Shown one piece after another: positions 18,829-28,100 of a DNA stretch of 64,000 nucleotides. Positions within the stretch are counted from its first letter, which is position 1, and each line of letters starts with the position of its first letter. The notes beneath the pieces are model-generated. The model was not told the DNA's origin and searched no databases. It saw nothing but the letters and a program-made list of their open reading frames with translations. A program made the position numbers and the translations under genes. The DNA is taken from positions 1-64,000 of the forward strand of contig WQVD01000007.1 in NCBI GenBank assembly GCA_009781755.1. The letters are read 5' to 3'. The DNA comes from Defluviitaleaceae bacterium. Lineage in GTDB: Bacteria; Bacillota; Clostridia; Lachnospirales; WQUN01.

Positions 18829-18914
18829 CCGAGCCTCGCGAAGCATAGCGCGGGTCGAGGGGAACGCTTCCCCTCGCGGGTTTGGGCAGCGCCCAAGGTT
18901 TTTTAATCTTTTGA
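18829..18914 (-). repeat. R-family repeat, copy R3 (inverted)
   Basis: Minus-strand copy with CCTTGGGCGCTGCCCAAACC, CGCGAGGGGAAGCGTTCCCC and TCGACCCGCGCTATG. It is nearly identical to R5 at 39352 and faces R2 about 75 bp away. The region 18630-18989 between gerAA and the next gene is filled by R2, P1 and R3. Confidence 0.8.
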
Positions 18915-18989
18915 CCCGCGCCGCGACCTGCACCGCAGCTTCAACCGCCTGCGTTTTATCTTTTTCCAACAAAGGAGCCAACCACCACC

Positions 18990-21170
18990 ATGTTATCTGC
19001 CAACGAACGCATCACTTCGCGTCAATTTGCTTTTTTAATAATCTTGTCCGCCATGGGTACGGGTTTAATTATCCTGCCGCGGCGGGTGTATGATTTTGCC
19101 GGCCATGACGGTTGGTTAATTGCGCTGGGGTTGACGGTCGCCGCATTGGGGCTTGGTTCTTTGATAATAGCGGCAGCGCGTGTCAAACCGGGCGCGACTT
19201 TTATCGGCTATGCTTCTTACGCCTTGAGCCGCCCTGTGGCCTATGTTTGTGCGGTTTTGTTATGGGCAAAACTGTCGTTTGTTGCCGCGCTGGAATTGCG
19301 GTCTTTTTTGGTGATTACACGTCAGGTCTTGCTCAACTATACGCCTATGTGGGTGGTGGGCGCGGTTTTGCTGTGTGTGTGTGCGTATGCTGCGGTTAAG
19401 GGCATCGAAACACGCGCACGGGTGGCGGAGATTTTGATTTTATTGCTGACGCTGGCGTTGGTATTCTTCTTTGTCATCGCAGCGATGAATACAGATTTTA
19501 GCAATTTGCAACCTGTTATGGCGGCGCAGCCGCGGCAAATAGGGCTAGGAATGTTGCGGTTAGGATTTATTTTTACGGGGTTGGAATGTTTGCTGTTAGC
19601 ATCGCCGTATCTTGCGCAGGAGAAGAAACCCGCGCGGGCGGTAGTGTGTGCACTGGCCGTGGCGGGCGTGATTATTACGGCCATTACTGCGCTAACGCTT
19701 GCCAAGTTTGGACAAACGGTTGCCGACGAACCTTGGCCAGTGCTGCGCTTGATGGATATCATTCCGCTGCCGGGTTCTTTTATTGAGCGGCAGGAGGCAA
19801 TGATGTTTAGCTTTTGGATCGTAACGGTCTTTTCGCTGGTGAGCGCGTTAATTTTTTTTGGCGGTCGCTTACTAGGGGATATTTTTGTGGCACGGGGTGA
19901 GTCGCCTTTGCGGCCGGGCAAGAAGCATACGATTATGGTGTTGGTGACCGCGGTGACGGTGTTTTTGCTCACGCTTTTCCCGTGGCAAAGTCATGATATC
20001 GAACAGCGGTTGGATTGGGTTTGGTATGCTAGCGGTGCGTTTTTCTTGTTAATTTTGCCGCTAGCGGTGCTGTTGGGAGCGTTTTTCCGCAGAAAGATTG
20101 AGTCACGTAGGCGGGCGAAAAATGCAATGTCTACGCGTGTTGCCGCATTGCTGCTGCTCATATTATTCACCGCGCCGCTGTTTGCGCTGGCGGGTTGCGG
20201 CGATCACGTGGAAATTGAAGATCGCTTGTATGTCATCGCCATGGCGGTAGATAAAGCCGAGGACGACGAAAACCGCTATTCATTAAGTGTATTGCTGGCC
20301 GCATCCACCACCGACGAGGACGAAACCGAACCCGAAGACCGGTTGATGAAAGCCGAGGGGCAAACCCTCACCGAGGCCATGTTTCGCATCGAGGACGACG
20401 CACGCACCGCGCTTTATTTCGGTCAAGCCAAGTTATTGGTGTTGGGCGGCAACTTGCTGGAAGACGCTGACTTGGTGCAACCGCTCATCCACGCACTCGT
20501 CCAAAACCCAAGCATCGACCGCCAAATCCGCATCCTATCCACCCCCTCCCCCGCCGAAGGCAATTTTTGTGCCGACACCATCGAAGACTTGCAAACCCAA
20601 CGCCACACTAAATCTTGCTTCATTTTGGACTTGAACACGCTACACAAACACCTTCAGCAAAACGCTTCCGCACTACTTCCCCACTACCCGGACGGTGCCA
20701 CCGCACTCAAAGACCATGCTACCGCTTTGTCCTTGACCAACGACCACCTAAGCGGCTACCTCTGGTGCCTGCCCGACAAAAACGAGCAAACCCTCATCAC
20801 CGCCATGCATGTGGACACGCCTGTGCCGTTTCGTGTAGCCACGCACCGCACGCGCATCCATTTTGAGTCGGTCGCAAATTGCGACCCACTGAAACTACGC
20901 GCCGCCATCGAAGTACAAGCAGCTGGCACCCTACCCGAAAAACCCGAAGGTATCACAGCCGACTTCGCCGAGTATTTAATCGCCCAAGCCATCGCCGAAG
21001 AAATCCGTACCACCGCCGCACTCCTGCAAGCCCAATCAATCGACGCCTACCAATGGTGCGACCTCCTACGCAAAAAAGAACCCGCACTACACAAAAAATA
21101 CGCCTCCCAATGGGAAGACGTATTCAAAAACATGGAAATCGTGCCGCGCGTTACCGTGCGGGTAAGCTAG
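18990..21170 (+). CDS. Fused spore germination protein GerAB-GerAC
   Basis: One 726-residue frame joins two receptor subunits. Residues 1 to about 375 form a 10-helix APC-type permease, the GerAB family, with TSRQFAFLIILSAMGTG at the start. Residues 380-726 form a Ger(x)C lipoprotein: a second signal-like helix with lipobox FALAGCGD, the family start EIEDRLYVIAMAVD, GQAKLLVLGG, and a C-terminal Ger domain. The internal ATG at 20127, where a separate GerAC would start, has only a weak ribosome site. In most spore formers AB and AC are separate genes. Here the lipobox would be internal, so processing would have to cut the fusion or leave it intact. AAAGGAG lies 12 nt before the ATG at 18990. 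Confidence 0.87.
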   Translation: MLSANERITSRQFAFLIILSAMGTGLIILPRRVYDFAGHDGWLIALGLTVAALGLGSLIIAAARVKPGATFIGYASYALSRPVAYVCAVLLWAKLSFVAALELRSFLVITRQVLLNYTPMWVVGAVLLCVCAYAAVKGIETRARVAEILILLLTLALVFFFVIAAMNTDFSNLQPVMAAQPRQIGLGMLRLGFIFTGLECLLLASPYLAQEKKPARAVVCALAVAGVIITAITALTLAKFGQTVADEPWPVLRLMDIIPLPGSFIERQEAMMFSFWIVTVFSLVSALIFFGGRLLGDIFVARGESPLRPGKKHTIMVLVTAVTVFLLTLFPWQSHDIEQRLDWVWYASGAFFLLILPLAVLLGAFFRRKIESRRRAKNAMSTRVAALLLLILFTAPLFALAGCGDHVEIEDRLYVIAMAVDKAEDDENRYSLSVLLAASTTDEDETEPEDRLMKAEGQTLTEAMFRIEDDARTALYFGQAKLLVLGGNLLEDADLVQPLIHALVQNPSIDRQIRILSTPSPAEGNFCADTIEDLQTQRHTKSCFILDLNTLHKHLQQNASALLPHYPDGATALKDHATALSLTNDHLSGYLWCLPDKNEQTLITAMHVDTPVPFRVATHRTRIHFESVANCDPLKLRAAIEVQAAGTLPEKPEGITADFAEYLIAQAIAEEIRTTAALLQAQSIDAYQWCDLLRKKEPALHKKYASQWEDVFKNMEIVPRVTVRVS
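20865..20891 (+). repeat. P-family palindrome, copy P2, inside gerAB-AC
   Basis: GAGTCGGTCGCAA, one A, TTGCGACCCACTG: the P palindrome with two arm mismatches. It is read in frame as ESVANCDPLK (from codon 626), close to the peptide encoded by the copies in queG. Confidence 0.8.
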
Positions 21171-22274
21171 CTATATCCTATCATCAATGAGCGACATTAA
21201 CGGATACAAATCGTTGTAATGCTTGTGTAAGAACAGCGCGCTGCGTTTGCGGTACAATTTCTCTGCCATACGGTCGACGATAGGTGTAATTAACTGTTCG
21301 TGTGCGCATTGCGTGGGCAGCGGCCCGGCATAACCACCGTAGTTGCAACGGTGCTGGATGGCGCAACCGTCGCATTCCGATGGGGGCGTGGTCATGGTTT
21401 TATGCACCGCCGCGTGCCTTTCGGTATCAATCCCCGCGAACACATCGCCGATTTCATACGCTGCATCGCTTAATCCGCGCGAACCGTAATAAATACGCCC
21501 GTCGGGTGCTACACTGGGTTGGTTCAAGGTCATGGCGCGGCGGTCGGTATGATACGCCGCGCCCTTCAAATGCGCTTGAATCTTCGCATCAAACGGCGAC
21601 AAATAGAATTTTTCTTCCGCGTTTGTCCATTTTACATATAATCGCGCCATTTTCTCATAAGACCGCGCCAACGCGTCAAAATCCCGCTGCACCCATTCCG
21701 CGCCATAATTCAAATTTAACGTGATATACCGAAACCCACGGGCGAAAAAATCCTCTACCATTTCCGCCGCGCGGCCGGCTGTTTCCGGCTCTACTACGCT
21801 CATCAGCACCGCATAGGGCTGGTATTGCAACAATAACGGAATCTTCGCCTCCACCGTAGCCGCGCTCCCCTTCCCCCCCGGGAAAACACGGCAAACATCA
21901 TGTACCGGCCCGTCATAAGACAAGTTGTATGCAATATCATGCACCTGCGCAAAACGCAAAAAATCCTCGTCCAACAAAGTGCCGTTCGAGGTCATTTTAA
22001 AATAAAATTCGTGTTTCTTCGTACCGGACGCATCGGAGGAAGTATCCTCGGCGGCATTAGCAACGGCGATGCCCTCCACCAACTCCTTGATCATCTCCTG
22101 CTCCAGCAGCGGTTCCCCGCCATAAAACAACACGCCCGACCTGCGCCCGCTTCGTCGGCACAATTCAACCGCCGCGCGCGCCACTTCCAACGACATGCGC
22201 TCATTTCCATGCGTTACAAAGCAATATTTACACCGCAAGTTACATTGGTTGGTGACGTGCAAGGTCAATTGCAT
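21171..22274 (-). CDS. Radical SAM/SPASM domain protein
   Basis: The 367-residue enzyme has the radical SAM cluster motif CNLRCKYC (Cys11, 15, 18) and a SAM-contact FYGGEPLL. A C-terminal Cys-rich part (CDGCAIQHRC and a later Cys) is consistent with a SPASM or twitch auxiliary cluster. Such proteins modify peptides or act as anaerobic maturases. The start overlaps the stop of the upstream lipoprotein-like gene by 1 nt (TAATG), so the two are translated together and the lipoprotein is the natural candidate partner or substrate. The exact peptide-maturase family cannot be fixed from sequence reading. No transporter or protease gene is adjacent. Confidence 0.85.
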   Translation of the reverse strand: MQLTLHVTNQCNLRCKYCFVTHGNERMSLEVARAAVELCRRSGRRSGVLFYGGEPLLEQEMIKELVEGIAVANAAEDTSSDASGTKKHEFYFKMTSNGTLLDEDFLRFAQVHDIAYNLSYDGPVHDVCRVFPGGKGSAATVEAKIPLLLQYQPYAVLMSVVEPETAGRAAEMVEDFFARGFRYITLNLNYGAEWVQRDFDALARSYEKMARLYVKWTNAEEKFYLSPFDAKIQAHLKGAAYHTDRRAMTLNQPSVAPDGRIYYGSRGLSDAAYEIGDVFAGIDTERHAAVHKTMTTPPSECDGCAIQHRCNYGGYAGPLPTQCAHEQLITPIVDRMAEKLYRKRSALFLHKHYNDLYPLMSLIDDRI

Positions 22275-23098
22275 TACAACACGCCCAATTCCCGCAACTG
22301 TGTAATAAACGCCTCCACTTGCGCGGTCAAATTGGCAATGATTTGCTCCTTAGCAACCGCTTGGCGTTCCTCAGTGGGGGGTTCGTACTCCTCTTCCGTG
22401 TGCCAATATTCGTCGTGCCAGCCGGGATAGTTGTATGCCATACCCAAATTTACATCGGGGTTGTAAAACACACCCACATGCGACTGCTACGTTTGCACAT
22501 CAAACCCCGCCGCTACATTATTGGCCAACCAAGCCCCACCATGCGAAAAGAACGGTTGGTTATTCATATCCCATGTTATATGCGCCACGCCCACATTGTG
22601 CTGCGCGTCATAACTTAAAATTTCCACTATATCATCGCGCCAGCCTTGCAACGGCACATTATAGGCAGGTAGCCGCGCGCCAAATTGCAAGCCTGCACCC
22701 TCCAACATCACACGCACAATGCGCTGCGCATCCGCTTCCGTCAAATGCACCACGTAGAACGGCCCCCAACCGCTGCCACCCGTATGCGTGCGCAGCTCCA
22801 GTTCCGCCAAGCCGATGGCTTGCTCCAACGCGGTCATTGCATAACCGTTGCGCCCTGCATCCACTTCCGTCGGGCACACTACATAGTGCGGCACCTGCGG
22901 CGCACCGCCTCCATGCAACCACTCATCATAGTCGCACCCCGACAACGACATAACCCCCACAAACGCCATACACGCCAGCACAGCCGTCTTCTTCTGCCAA
23001 CGCATAGGCATTTTGTGCAGCAAATCTTTTTGTGTTCGCGCTTGCGCGTAATTAGGCAACGCAGGCGCAGTATAATTTTTAACAGGATTAATTTTCAT
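22274..23098 (-). pseudogene. Clostridial lipoprotein-like gene interrupted by in-frame TAG
   Basis: Translation from the ATG at 23098 (GAGGAGG 6 nt upstream) gives about 203 residues and then TAG at 22489-22487. The same frame continues without shift for 70 more codons (QSHVGVFYNPDVNLGMAYNY onward) to a TAA that overlaps the radical SAM start. The N-terminus MKINPVKNYTAPALPNY precedes a hydrophobic segment ending in SLSGCDYDEW, a lipobox-like site near residue 55. The middle has VHLTEADAQRIVRVMLEGAG. I recall clostridial proteins of about 270 residues with this layout, which supports one gene broken by a CAG-to-TAG change. Read-through or a sequencing error are the alternatives. Function unknown. 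Confidence 0.65.
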
Positions 23099-23124
23099 AA
23101 AATACCTCCTCATGCAATATGTAA

Positions 23125-23130
23125 ATTATA
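23125..23130 (-). promoter_or_regulatory. -10 element upstream of lipoprotein/radical SAM pair
   Basis: TATAAT on the minus strand, about 27 nt before the ATG at 23098. A TTGAAA lies upstream at a long, 20-bp spacing, so the -35 match is poor. Confidence 0.4.
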
Positions 23131-23173
23131 ACGCACCCCCCGCTGCGATATTTCAACTTGCACCAAATGCAAT

Positions 23174-23200
23174 AAAAAATGCCGCTGTTTACACAGCGGC
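23174..23200 (-). terminator. Terminator after amidohydrolase gene
   Basis: GCCGCTGT stem of 8 bp with a 4-nt loop (23181-23200), followed on the minus strand by a T run. It lies 110 nt after the stop at 23310. Confidence 0.75.
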
Positions 23201-23309
23201 GAATATGTCAGAAAGAAAATTGTCTGTTCCTGTCGTTCCGTGCCGACATAATAAATCATAAAATTTAATTTGTAAAGTACTTTTGAAAAATTTTATTAAC
23301 AATTTTTGC

Positions 23310-24203
23310 CTACGGCAGCCGATACACCCGCCGTGCGTTCTCGTAGAAGACATCTTCCCATGCGCGCTCGGGCGTGATTTTCTTGCAAAACTCCGCATAC
23401 CGCGCCATCGGTACAATGGGCCAATCTGTGCCAAACAACACTTTCTTGTAATCGTTCAGGTACACCAGCCCGGTTTTGTAATGCACCATGAGTAGTGGCT
23501 CGGACTCTGTATAATCGATAATTGCTGCATCGCCTTCCACCAAGCCGGAAATATCCAAGTACACATTACGATTCTTGTACGCCACTTCGCACGCATCCAT
23601 GATCCACGGATTGCCCATGTGGCACAGTAAAAATTGCGTGTCGCGATATTGTACCGCCATGCGGTCGGCACTCAGCGGGTGCGAATAGTCCATAATACCC
23701 TGCTCGCTGTACGTCACACCCGTGTGTATCGCCACCGTCAGACTAAACTCCGCCGCAATCGCATACACCGGCGCATAAATCGGGTCATGCACATAATAGT
23801 GATAATACCCGGCATAAATCTTAAAACCCACAACGGTTGGGTCGGTTTGCACTCGCCGGCGAATGCGGGTGATGGCATCATCATCCAATTTATGTGGATT
23901 GATACCCAAGCAAGTAAAAACACCTAGCGGCACATGCAAATCACCCGCCACTTGTCCATCACGCGGCAACCCCAGCAACATCGGCACCGGCGCATCCTTG
24001 TCTGGGAAGCCAAAGGGCGTAGTCTCTTGCAGACCCATGCATACCCCCGCCACAATTCCAGCATCCGCACGCTCTCTCAAATATCCTTCGTAGGAATAAT
24101 CCACCCCGGAAATTACCGCCGCACTGTAAAACGCTTGAATGTCGGAAAAATGAATGTGCGCGTCAATTACCGATCCGCGCCAACCGTTATTCATATCACT
24201 CAT
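23310..24203 (-). CDS. Amidohydrolase family protein (TIM-barrel metal hydrolase)
   Basis: The 297-residue protein shows the amidohydrolase_2 pattern: metal-binding DAHIHF near the N-terminus, a GFKIYAGYYHYY strand, VAIHTGVTY, LLCHMGNPW with the metal His, and a late LFGTDWP with the catalytic Asp. Substrates of this group include small decarboxylation or lactone compounds; the substrate here is unknown. The ATG at 24203 is set by AAAGGGGTG about 6 nt upstream. It is flanked by terminators on both sides, so it is a single-gene unit. Confidence 0.85.
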   Translation of the reverse strand: MSDMNNGWRGSVIDAHIHFSDIQAFYSAAVISGVDYSYEGYLRERADAGIVAGVCMGLQETTPFGFPDKDAPVPMLLGLPRDGQVAGDLHVPLGVFTCLGINPHKLDDDAITRIRRRVQTDPTVVGFKIYAGYYHYYVHDPIYAPVYAIAAEFSLTVAIHTGVTYSEQGIMDYSHPLSADRMAVQYRDTQFLLCHMGNPWIMDACEVAYKNRNVYLDISGLVEGDAAIIDYTESEPLLMVHYKTGLVYLNDYKKVLFGTDWPIVPMARYAEFCKKITPERAWEDVFYENARRVYRLP

Positions 24204-24224
24204 ATAAAGCACCCCTTTACGCGA

Positions 24225-24246
24225 TTTGACACAACTATATGTCAAA
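24225..24246. promoter_or_regulatory. Inverted repeat upstream of amidohydrolase gene
   Basis: TTTGACA at 24225-24231 and TGTCAAA at 24240-24246 form an 8-nt-spaced inverted repeat 20 nt before the gene. One arm supplies a TTGACA, but no good -10 follows. It could be an operator. Confidence 0.3.
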
Positions 24247-24277
24247 AAAAGCGGGTGCACAATCCATGCGCACCCGC
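24244..24277 (-). terminator. Terminator after the GNAT/DUF2785 operon
   Basis: GCGGGTGC pairs with GCACCCGC across an 11-nt loop and is followed on the minus strand by seven T residues. Confidence 0.85.
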
Positions 24278-24299
24278 GTAACAATTATTATCGTGTGGT

Positions 24300-25196
24300 T
24301 TATTCTTCGTCTTCGTCTTTTTCCACAAGCCACTCCAACAGATGCATTTGCAATTCACGCACGGCCACATTGTCAAATTCATCGTCCGTACATTCTAAGA
24401 AATTGAAATACAAACTGCGCATGAAATGCTTGCGGTTCACCTTCAAATAAAAATCATCGGGATAAACGAAGTCGTCCTCGTCAGGGTCGTCAACATAGAA
24501 GTTATCCAACCAATTTTTTATGTCACCGGCGTTAAGCACTTCGTTGCTCAACACGGAATTAATAACGCCAACCAAGCGTTCGTCTTCTTCCGTTTGATAC
24601 ACGAATTTTTTGTTGTTCACCAAGTGCTTGACCGCACCCAGAATTTCCAACAACGTATCGCGGTCATGGAAATATCCCACATCGGTGCCCACAACATTTT
24701 CCACGCCGGCCAAGTTGCCTAACGCATCGGCCACATGCGCCACCGCATGCGCCCAGCCCTGCCCGTCCACAAACCCACGGAAATCTTGTTCCAGCAATAC
24801 ATAACGCAACAACGCCTTTTTTATCCGTGTCACGTCATCGGCGGTCAAAAATGGCTCGTGGTCTTCATGCACCACAAAAGCCAGCGCAATCACCAACGAG
24901 GAAAAGGAACGCGCATACACCGTATCCGTGCCACTTTCGCCAACGCCGTGGAATAAATGCGAATCGCTCAAGCAAGTGTCCAGCATCCTGCGCATTTGCA
25001 CTGCGTCAATCATCCCATCGTCCACAAATTCATTCAACGATGCGAAAATTAAATCATCACGTAATTCGGGGTCGGGATTACCCAAGTGCGCGACCATGTC
25101 ATACAACAACCCATCAAAGTCCACGTCATCGGGGATGATATCGTCGTTGTCTTCGATATACTGGAGCAGTACCCTCAGTTCCTCCGGTGTTCTCAT
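24300..25196 (-). CDS. DUF2785 domain-containing protein
   Basis: A 298-residue, very acidic soluble protein. The stretches ARSFSSLVIALAFVV, FRGFVDGQGWAHAVAHVADA and VNNKKFVYQTEEDERLV match the DUF2785 family as I know it, a helical protein of unknown function. The start codon overlaps the stop of the upstream GNAT fusion as ATGA, so the two are co-translated. A terminator follows. No signal peptide is seen. Confidence 0.8.
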   Translation of the reverse strand: MRTPEELRVLLQYIEDNDDIIPDDVDFDGLLYDMVAHLGNPDPELRDDLIFASLNEFVDDGMIDAVQMRRMLDTCLSDSHLFHGVGESGTDTVYARSFSSLVIALAFVVHEDHEPFLTADDVTRIKKALLRYVLLEQDFRGFVDGQGWAHAVAHVADALGNLAGVENVVGTDVGYFHDRDTLLEILGAVKHLVNNKKFVYQTEEDERLVGVINSVLSNEVLNAGDIKNWLDNFYVDDPDEDDFVYPDDFYLKVNRKHFMRSLYFNFLECTDDEFDNVAVRELQMHLLEWLVEKDEDEE

Positions 25197-28100
25197 GCAA
25201 ATTTCACCCTCTCTAGGTCATCCATGGCATTCAAGGGGATATCTGCTTCCGTCACCAAAAAGAACATGGGGCTAGAAGTAAACGTTGCATCGGGTGCGGC
25301 GTGTGTTTCCATATAAACAGACATTGCCGATTGCATTTTGGAATCACCCGCGATTTCATTGGTTTTACCATTGTTTTTATTGCCATGGAAAATATAAAGA
25401 TTTTGTGCGCGCTTTGATGACAACTTTGCCATGCCCACAAATTCTTCGCTCATGTCTGCACCGGCGCCGAAACGCAGGTTGTAAACTTCACCATTTTTGT
25501 TTAAGCAGGTTACGGTATATTCGTCGCCTTCTTCGCAAGGGCGCAGGAATGCATCAAGTTCATGCGTTTTTTTGTGATATTCGCCCGTGTTGTTGGTACA
25601 GCGGAAAAACGTGCATACCATGGGCAGGCCGGGCAGTGTCATATAATACGTTTCTAATAACGCGCCCTTGATTTCATCGTCGTCCACCACGTCCAGTGTT
25701 ACGCAAATCCCCTGCCATTCATTGCCGAAGTTGTCGGTCACATTGGCAAAGTCAGCAGTGATTTTTTGCTTAAGCAGCAACGTATTGTTCATGTGGCTCG
25801 GAATAAGCCGGATGCCACCCAAGAACGGACTCCACCAAGCAAAAGGCTTATGTTCGGGGTGCTGATGCTTGAGCCATTCCGTGCCATCGGGCGTGGTCAT
25901 AGAATAACAAACCGGCCCATATTCCGGATCTACGCAAAATGTAATTTTGTCATTTGACACAACCAGCGAATTATCTTCGCGTTTTTTATTAACTTCACCC
26001 GTCGGCGCAAACAATGCGCGGTCGCTTGATTTTGTGTAAGTCGAAAGATTCATGTTCACTTTCAACTGCACGATGCCATCCGGTGCAAGATGCGCACGCT
26101 GCATGGGCAGGTTGAAATTGCATTCTTTCGTGGTTGCTTCGTCGTCATCATCATTGTCATCTCCTGCGTCATTGTCATCGCAATCCGACTCGTTCATGAT
26201 GGTTTGCGTGTCAAACCAATCCGACATTACGTTGATTTCACCATCCAATGTCGTCTCGCGCTGGTTAAGGATATCCAATGTGACACTGCGGTTCACTTCT
26301 TCTTCACCCATCACGGATGAAAGGAATGGATTGTGGCTGTTAACACAGATTTCTACGCGGCGGGTGGGTACGTGACTTTCCGTTTCCCACAATTGCATCG
26401 CGTAATTGCGGAAATCGCCAAAGTTGTTGAACAGGCCGTATGCCAAGACCACGGCAGGCGTTTCCATTGTATCGCCGGGGTTAAGTGTGCCAAGGTCATT
26501 TTCAAAGATAGCGTAATTACCCCAACGCATTTCGGGCTTGATATTTGGCGACCAGCAGAAACCCCTACCCCCACCGGGTGCGGCCTCGAAAAGCCAGTTT
26601 TCTTCAAACAATTCGGTGTCCAAGGCGTCAATACCTTCGAATGGGCCGTTGGGGTTTTGCGCGTCGTGGTTTTGGGTGAATTGACCGTTGTATTTAAACA
26701 CTGTGTGCGCACCCAACGCCAACCAATACGCGTCGTTTAAGAACATTTCACGCGTGGTGGCACCACAGTTTTCCACACGGTAGTGACGCGTAACCACGCC
26801 CGCCGCATTTAACGTAAACACCATCGTGGCCACCATGCCAGGGAATTTTTCGGACACAAACGCGGCTTCCATAATCATGTCGGTACCGCGCACAAAGCTT
26901 GTGACCACGGGTGCTGCTAGATTAAATTCGTCGTCATACGGCTTGCCAAATTTAGGTGGTTCAAACCATCCTTGTGATAACTCGGAATTGGTTAAGTGGC
27001 GCAAGCCCGCTTCATTGTCGCTTTTTCGCAATTGTACGCGCCACGGGCCGTTATAAATGAAGTGTTCGGTATCATTTTCGCCGCTGAACGCATGGGTTAG
27101 GCTTTGCGCGTTTAAATGCAGCGGCTTTTTAAATGAAAATGCCGTGCCGTCTGCCATTTTAATTTCATACGAAGTCACTGCCGGATCATAACCCGCTTCC
27201 AAATGCTTCATGCGGATGGGAACGGCTTTTTTTCCTTCAGCGGGGATTTGCACGATAAAGCTACCGTTTTCCACTTCGCCCACTGTATTTTTGGGGAAAC
27301 TGAAAGTCACCGTTGCATCTTGCAACAAGGACGACGTTATATTAATAAAGCAATCCGCCGTCATGCCCGGTTGGTGCACAACATTTTCCGATGTAACCTT
27401 CGCGATTAATGGGAATTTGGGGTTAATGCCCAGCCCCATAGTTACTTTTTGGCCATTGATTTCCACATCGGCCAATAGGCAGGGGTGTACCTTCCATTTA
27501 TCTTGTACCGTAGTCACTTCACCCACAATAAAACGCCCTTCGAATTCCTGCGTGCCTTCGACTTGGGTGTCCAATGTGTAATCGAAGCGAATGTTTTTGT
27601 CCTCGCAGCCGTTAATTTTGACGTGCAACGGCGCGCCTGATTTGTTGGAGACGGTAAATTTACAACCGTATTCCAACCCAAATGCCAACTCGTGGTTGTC
27701 GGCCATCAGCTCGATTTTGTAATCATTGGTTTCGATCAAGCGCATACGTCGGCCGGTGCGTTCGTAACCTACGGCCAGCGTTTCGCCGTCTTTCGCCCAA
27801 GTGTAGCCGAATACTTCGAACTTGTTCATTTTCACGCCATCGCGCTCGACATCCCATGTGCGGGTCGAATCGGCGTACCAATCTGCCTTAGCAAAGAAGG
27901 GCTGGAACATTTCTGTGCCTAATATTTCTGGAATGAAGTTGACCAGGTGGGTGCTGTCGGCACGGTCCTCCCACAGATATCCGCACTTTTTATACAGCGG
28001 CATGGCGGCCGTGTTGCCCGGCCATGTATGAATGTCCAAACGCGGGTAGCCCAATTCGATGGTGCGCTCCACGCACTTGAGTACCAGCGCTTTGCCCACT

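Noticed and set aside
18829-18914. R repeats as ordinary rho-independent terminators
   Set aside because: They are long, G+C-rich, have no consistent T run, and one copy lies inside priA.
22274-23098. Use of TAG as a sense codon throughout the organism
   Set aside because: Several intact genes (def, remA, dacF, trmB, the FIST gene) end naturally at TAG with correct family length.
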